DNA of 41,210 nt. It comes from Oscillospiraceae bacterium (GTDB taxonomy: Bacteria > Bacillota > Clostridia > Oscillospirales > Oscillospiraceae). The notes below the pieces were generated by a model. That model did not search any database. It saw only the letters and a list, made by a program, of their open reading frames with translations, and was not told the DNA's origin. The translations under genes were made by a program, and so were the position numbers. The stretch covers positions 1 through 41,210 of the forward strand of contig JAQXMD010000192.1 in the NCBI GenBank assembly GCA_029012465.1, given 5' to 3'. Positions 39,436 through 41,210 of the stretch are shown here, piece by piece (the first letter of the stretch is position 1; each line of letters begins with the position of its first letter).

Positions 39436-39465
39436 TTGTTAATGAGAAAAAAGAAAATCTATATT
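39436..39465 (+). promoter_or_regulatory. Promoter of the HtrA gene
   Basis: TTGTTA (39436-39441) and TATATT (39460-39465) are separated by 18 nt, with an overlapping TATACT (39465-39470). It lies about 55 bp before the ATG. Promoter elements for the divergent five-gene operon near 39340-39400 are not clear, although a TGGGCA/TGCCCA hairpin (39335-39350) sits in its leader. Confidence 0.5.
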
Positions 39466-39520
39466 ATACTGTATTGTGCGTAGGGATACTATGCACTTTA
39501 CAGGATATGGAGGGATTTCT

Positions 39521-40792
39521 ATGGAGCCTTACGAGCATGAATCTGATTTCAGAAATCAAGGCGATCCCTATCATGATTATTACAGCACAGGAGGCATTTA
39601 TCGTCCGCCGAAAAAGCCCAAGAAGCATGGCGTTCTTGTGTTTGTAGTTGGAATTGTGCTTCTGTGTGTGGCGGGCAGTGTACTTTTGGCGGAAACCTGG
39701 ATGTCCGTCCTTCAACGGGCACAGGACCGGGATTCGGAAAAAGCCGCCGTGGCAGAGACCGTGGGGACAGAATCCGATACCAGACCTGAAGCTACTCCGG
39801 AGCGTGTGGATGAGCAGCTTCCAAGGGAGAACTTTCTCGGAACCGGGGCGGAGCTGATTATCACGGATGAGGACTCCGACGATCTTGAACTGCCGGAAAT
39901 CTATAAACGCACCATTCCCAGTGTGGTGTCCATTCTCGCCACCACATCCAACGGAACTGCCAGCGGAACAGGTATCATTCTTTCTGCGGACGGCTATATT
40001 GTCACCAATTATCACGTTGTCACCACGGCGGAAGCCGTGAACGTGATCCTCAGTGACGGACGGGAATACCGTGCCACCCGGGTGGGCGGCGACGAAACCT
40101 CCGATCTGATGGTCCTGAAAATTGACGAAACGGGTCTGACCCCTGCCACCTTCGGTGATTCCGAAAGCACCCAGGTGGGAGAGACGGTAGTTGCCATTGG
40201 AGATCCCCTTGGCATTGAGCTTCGCGGCACCATGACCCGGGGGATCATATGCGGCATTCACCGGGATGTCGTTGTGGGCGACCGCACCATGACTCTGATG
40301 CAGACCGATGCGGCCCTGAATTCCGGAAATTCCGGCGGTCCTCTGGTGAATATGAAGGGGCAGGTCATCGGTATCAATGCCCTGAAGCTGACCTCCGGCT
40401 ACACGGCTGTGGAGGGCATCGGCTTCGCGATTCCCATTTCCGACGCAAAGCCCATTGTGGATGAGCTGATGGAAAAGGGCTTTGTGTCCGGCCGTCCCGC
40501 CATCGGCATTACGGTGGAAACGCTGGATTCCAAGGTAGTTTTGTACTATCGTCTGCCGGGCAGACTTTGCATTGCCTCTGTGGACAGCTCCTCAGACGCC
40601 TATAAGCAGGGTGTTGAACAGGGGGATGTGATCATTGCCATCAATGGGCACGCTGTCAGCTCCACAGATGAATTCAACACCATCAAAAATGACTATGCGG
40701 CAGGGGATACGGTAACACTGACCCTGTATCGCGATGGAGAACAGTTTGATGTGGATGTGAAGCTGATGGACCGGGCGGATATGCAGCAGTAA
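39521..40792 (+). CDS. HtrA/DegP-like membrane-anchored serine protease with PDZ domain
   Basis: The 423-residue protein has a short cytoplasmic N-terminus, one membrane helix (about residues 36-56, GVLVFVVGIVLLCVAGSVLL), an acidic linker, a trypsin-like domain (about 120-310) and a C-terminal PDZ domain (about 320-415). The triad is visible: TNYHVV, SDLMVLKID and NSGNSGGP. The protease acts outside the membrane in protein quality control. ATG 39521 is chosen because GGAGGG lies 6 nt before it; the upstream GTG-type start at 39476 falls at the predicted transcript start. It has its own promoter and a strong terminator. It is of the YyxA/HtrA/DegS type by layout. Confidence 0.93.
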   Translation: MEPYEHESDFRNQGDPYHDYYSTGGIYRPPKKPKKHGVLVFVVGIVLLCVAGSVLLAETWMSVLQRAQDRDSEKAAVAETVGTESDTRPEATPERVDEQLPRENFLGTGAELIITDEDSDDLELPEIYKRTIPSVVSILATTSNGTASGTGIILSADGYIVTNYHVVTTAEAVNVILSDGREYRATRVGGDETSDLMVLKIDETGLTPATFGDSESTQVGETVVAIGDPLGIELRGTMTRGIICGIHRDVVVGDRTMTLMQTDAALNSGNSGGPLVNMKGQVIGINALKLTSGYTAVEGIGFAIPISDAKPIVDELMEKGFVSGRPAIGITVETLDSKVVLYYRLPGRLCIASVDSSSDAYKQGVEQGDVIIAINGHAVSSTDEFNTIKNDYAAGDTVTLTLYRDGEQFDVDVKLMDRADMQQ

Positions 40793-40810
40793 AATTTCAA
40801 ATGGCACAAA

Positions 40811-40843
40811 GACACCTCCGCGGTATTATTTCGCGGAGGTGTC
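40811..40843. terminator. Terminator between converging htrA and bioY genes
   Basis: GACACCTCCGCG (40811-40822) and CGCGGAGGTGTC (40832-40843) form a perfect 12-bp stem. The plus strand continues CTGCTGCTTTT and the minus strand TTTGTG. It can serve both genes. Confidence 0.78.
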
Positions 40844-40853
40844 CTGCTGCTTT

Positions 40854-41210
40854 TCAGGATATAATGCTCTGGGGAATCTGCTTGTGGAGAAGCTTTATCA
40901 GAATAATGGCCAGTGCAATTTTGACTCCGTCGGGAATCAGGAAGGGAAACACGCACATTTGCAGTACAGCCAGAACGGTGATTGCCCCTTTTGTACTGAG
41001 GTAGACCTTCATAAACCACAGGGAACCGAAGGTGTAGCACAGGGCAAGGCCAAGAACCATTCCGATTATCAGAACTGGTGTCTTTCGCCCGAAAAATTTC
41101 ACCACCAGTCCCACGGTCAGCGCTGTAAACAGGAACCCGATCAGGTATCCGCCAGTTGTGCCGAAGAGATATCCGATGCCGCTCTGAAATCCGGCAAATA
41201 CCGGAAGCCC
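40854..41210 (-). CDS. bioY: BioY-family biotin transporter, C-terminal part (5' end beyond window)
   Basis: The frame is open to the window edge and ends at TGA 40854-40856, leaving 118 residues. The visible part starts GLPVFAGFQSGIGYLFGTTGGYLIGF, which is a hallmark of BioY (here read in two short blocks, GLPVFAGFQSG and GTTGGYLIGF). Three to four helices follow. BioY is the substrate-binding S component of the biotin ECF transporter and imports biotin alone or with an energising module. The start codon and any biotin-linked regulation lie outside the window. A GTG at 41114 is only an internal codon. Confidence 0.88.
   Translation of the reverse strand, partial: GLPVFAGFQSGIGYLFGTTGGYLIGFLFTALTVGLVVKFFGRKTPVLIIGMVLGLALCYTFGSLWFMKVYLSTKGAITVLAVLQMCVFPFLIPDGVKIALAIILIKLLHKQIPQSIIS

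Noticed and set aside
1..41210. tRNA, rRNA, CRISPR array, prophage or IS element
   Set aside because: Reading both strands I found no cloverleaf genes, no spaced identical repeats of CRISPR type, and no transposase or integrase frame.

Overview
The window reads as chromosomal DNA of an anaerobic, endospore-forming Bacillota, most likely a gut Clostridia of the Oscillospiraceae type. Support comes from an alpha/beta-type small acid-soluble spore protein, a SleC-like cortex-lytic module, the SpoIVB signalling protease, a YtvI-like membrane protein, two iron-sulfur Old Yellow Enzyme oxidoreductases, strong AGGAGG ribosome binding sites, several TTG starts and GC-rich codon use. I see no rRNA, tRNA, CRISPR array, prophage or insertion sequence. 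The assignment to family level is inference from gene content.

Layout. 0-6 kb: a truncated unknown gene, a 3' remnant of a cation:proton antiporter, the spore protein, a 672-residue flavoenzyme, an intergenic stretch with a duplicated hairpin, and a three-gene sporulation operon in which the pro-domain and the catalytic part of SleC are separate, overlapping genes. 6.2-11 kb: a four-gene GldA/GldF/GldG/DUF4340-type ABC operon. 11-15.4 kb: an AEC-family permease, a ParB-like/BMP fusion protein and an AI-2E/YtvI-type membrane protein, all on the minus strand. 15.6-19.9 kb: glmS, a nitroreductase/DUF2461 pair and spoIVB. 20.2-22.8 kb: an ABC-F ATPase followed by argF. 23-26.6 kb: a consensus promoter, a fluoride-type riboswitch and a cation:proton antiporter, then a eukaryote-like glycogen branching enzyme. 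26.7-30.2 kb: an MFS permease and a second flavoenzyme that carries a Gly/Pro-rich insertion. 30.4-34 kb: a heterodimeric ABC exporter. 34.2-39.3 kb: a tight five-gene minus-strand operon (circularly permuted ATP-grasp, transglutaminase-like protein lacking its Cys, C26 glutamine-amidotransferase-fold hydrolase, FemX-like peptidyl transferase, alanine-racemase-like enzyme). 39.5-41.2 kb: an HtrA protease and the C-terminal part of BioY.

The best candidate for an undescribed system is the 34.2-39.3 kb operon. It joins two kinds of peptide-bond-forming enzyme with an amino-acid racemase and an isopeptide hydrolase, which suggests synthesis and turnover of a cell-wall or small-peptide modification. 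Next in interest are the gene-level split of SleC from its inhibitory pro-domain, the ParB-like/BMP fusion, the fluoride-type riboswitch in front of a CPA antiporter, and an ABC-F protein in which every degenerate motif falls in the same composite ATP site. All functional statements are read from sequence motifs recognised by eye; no database search was run.
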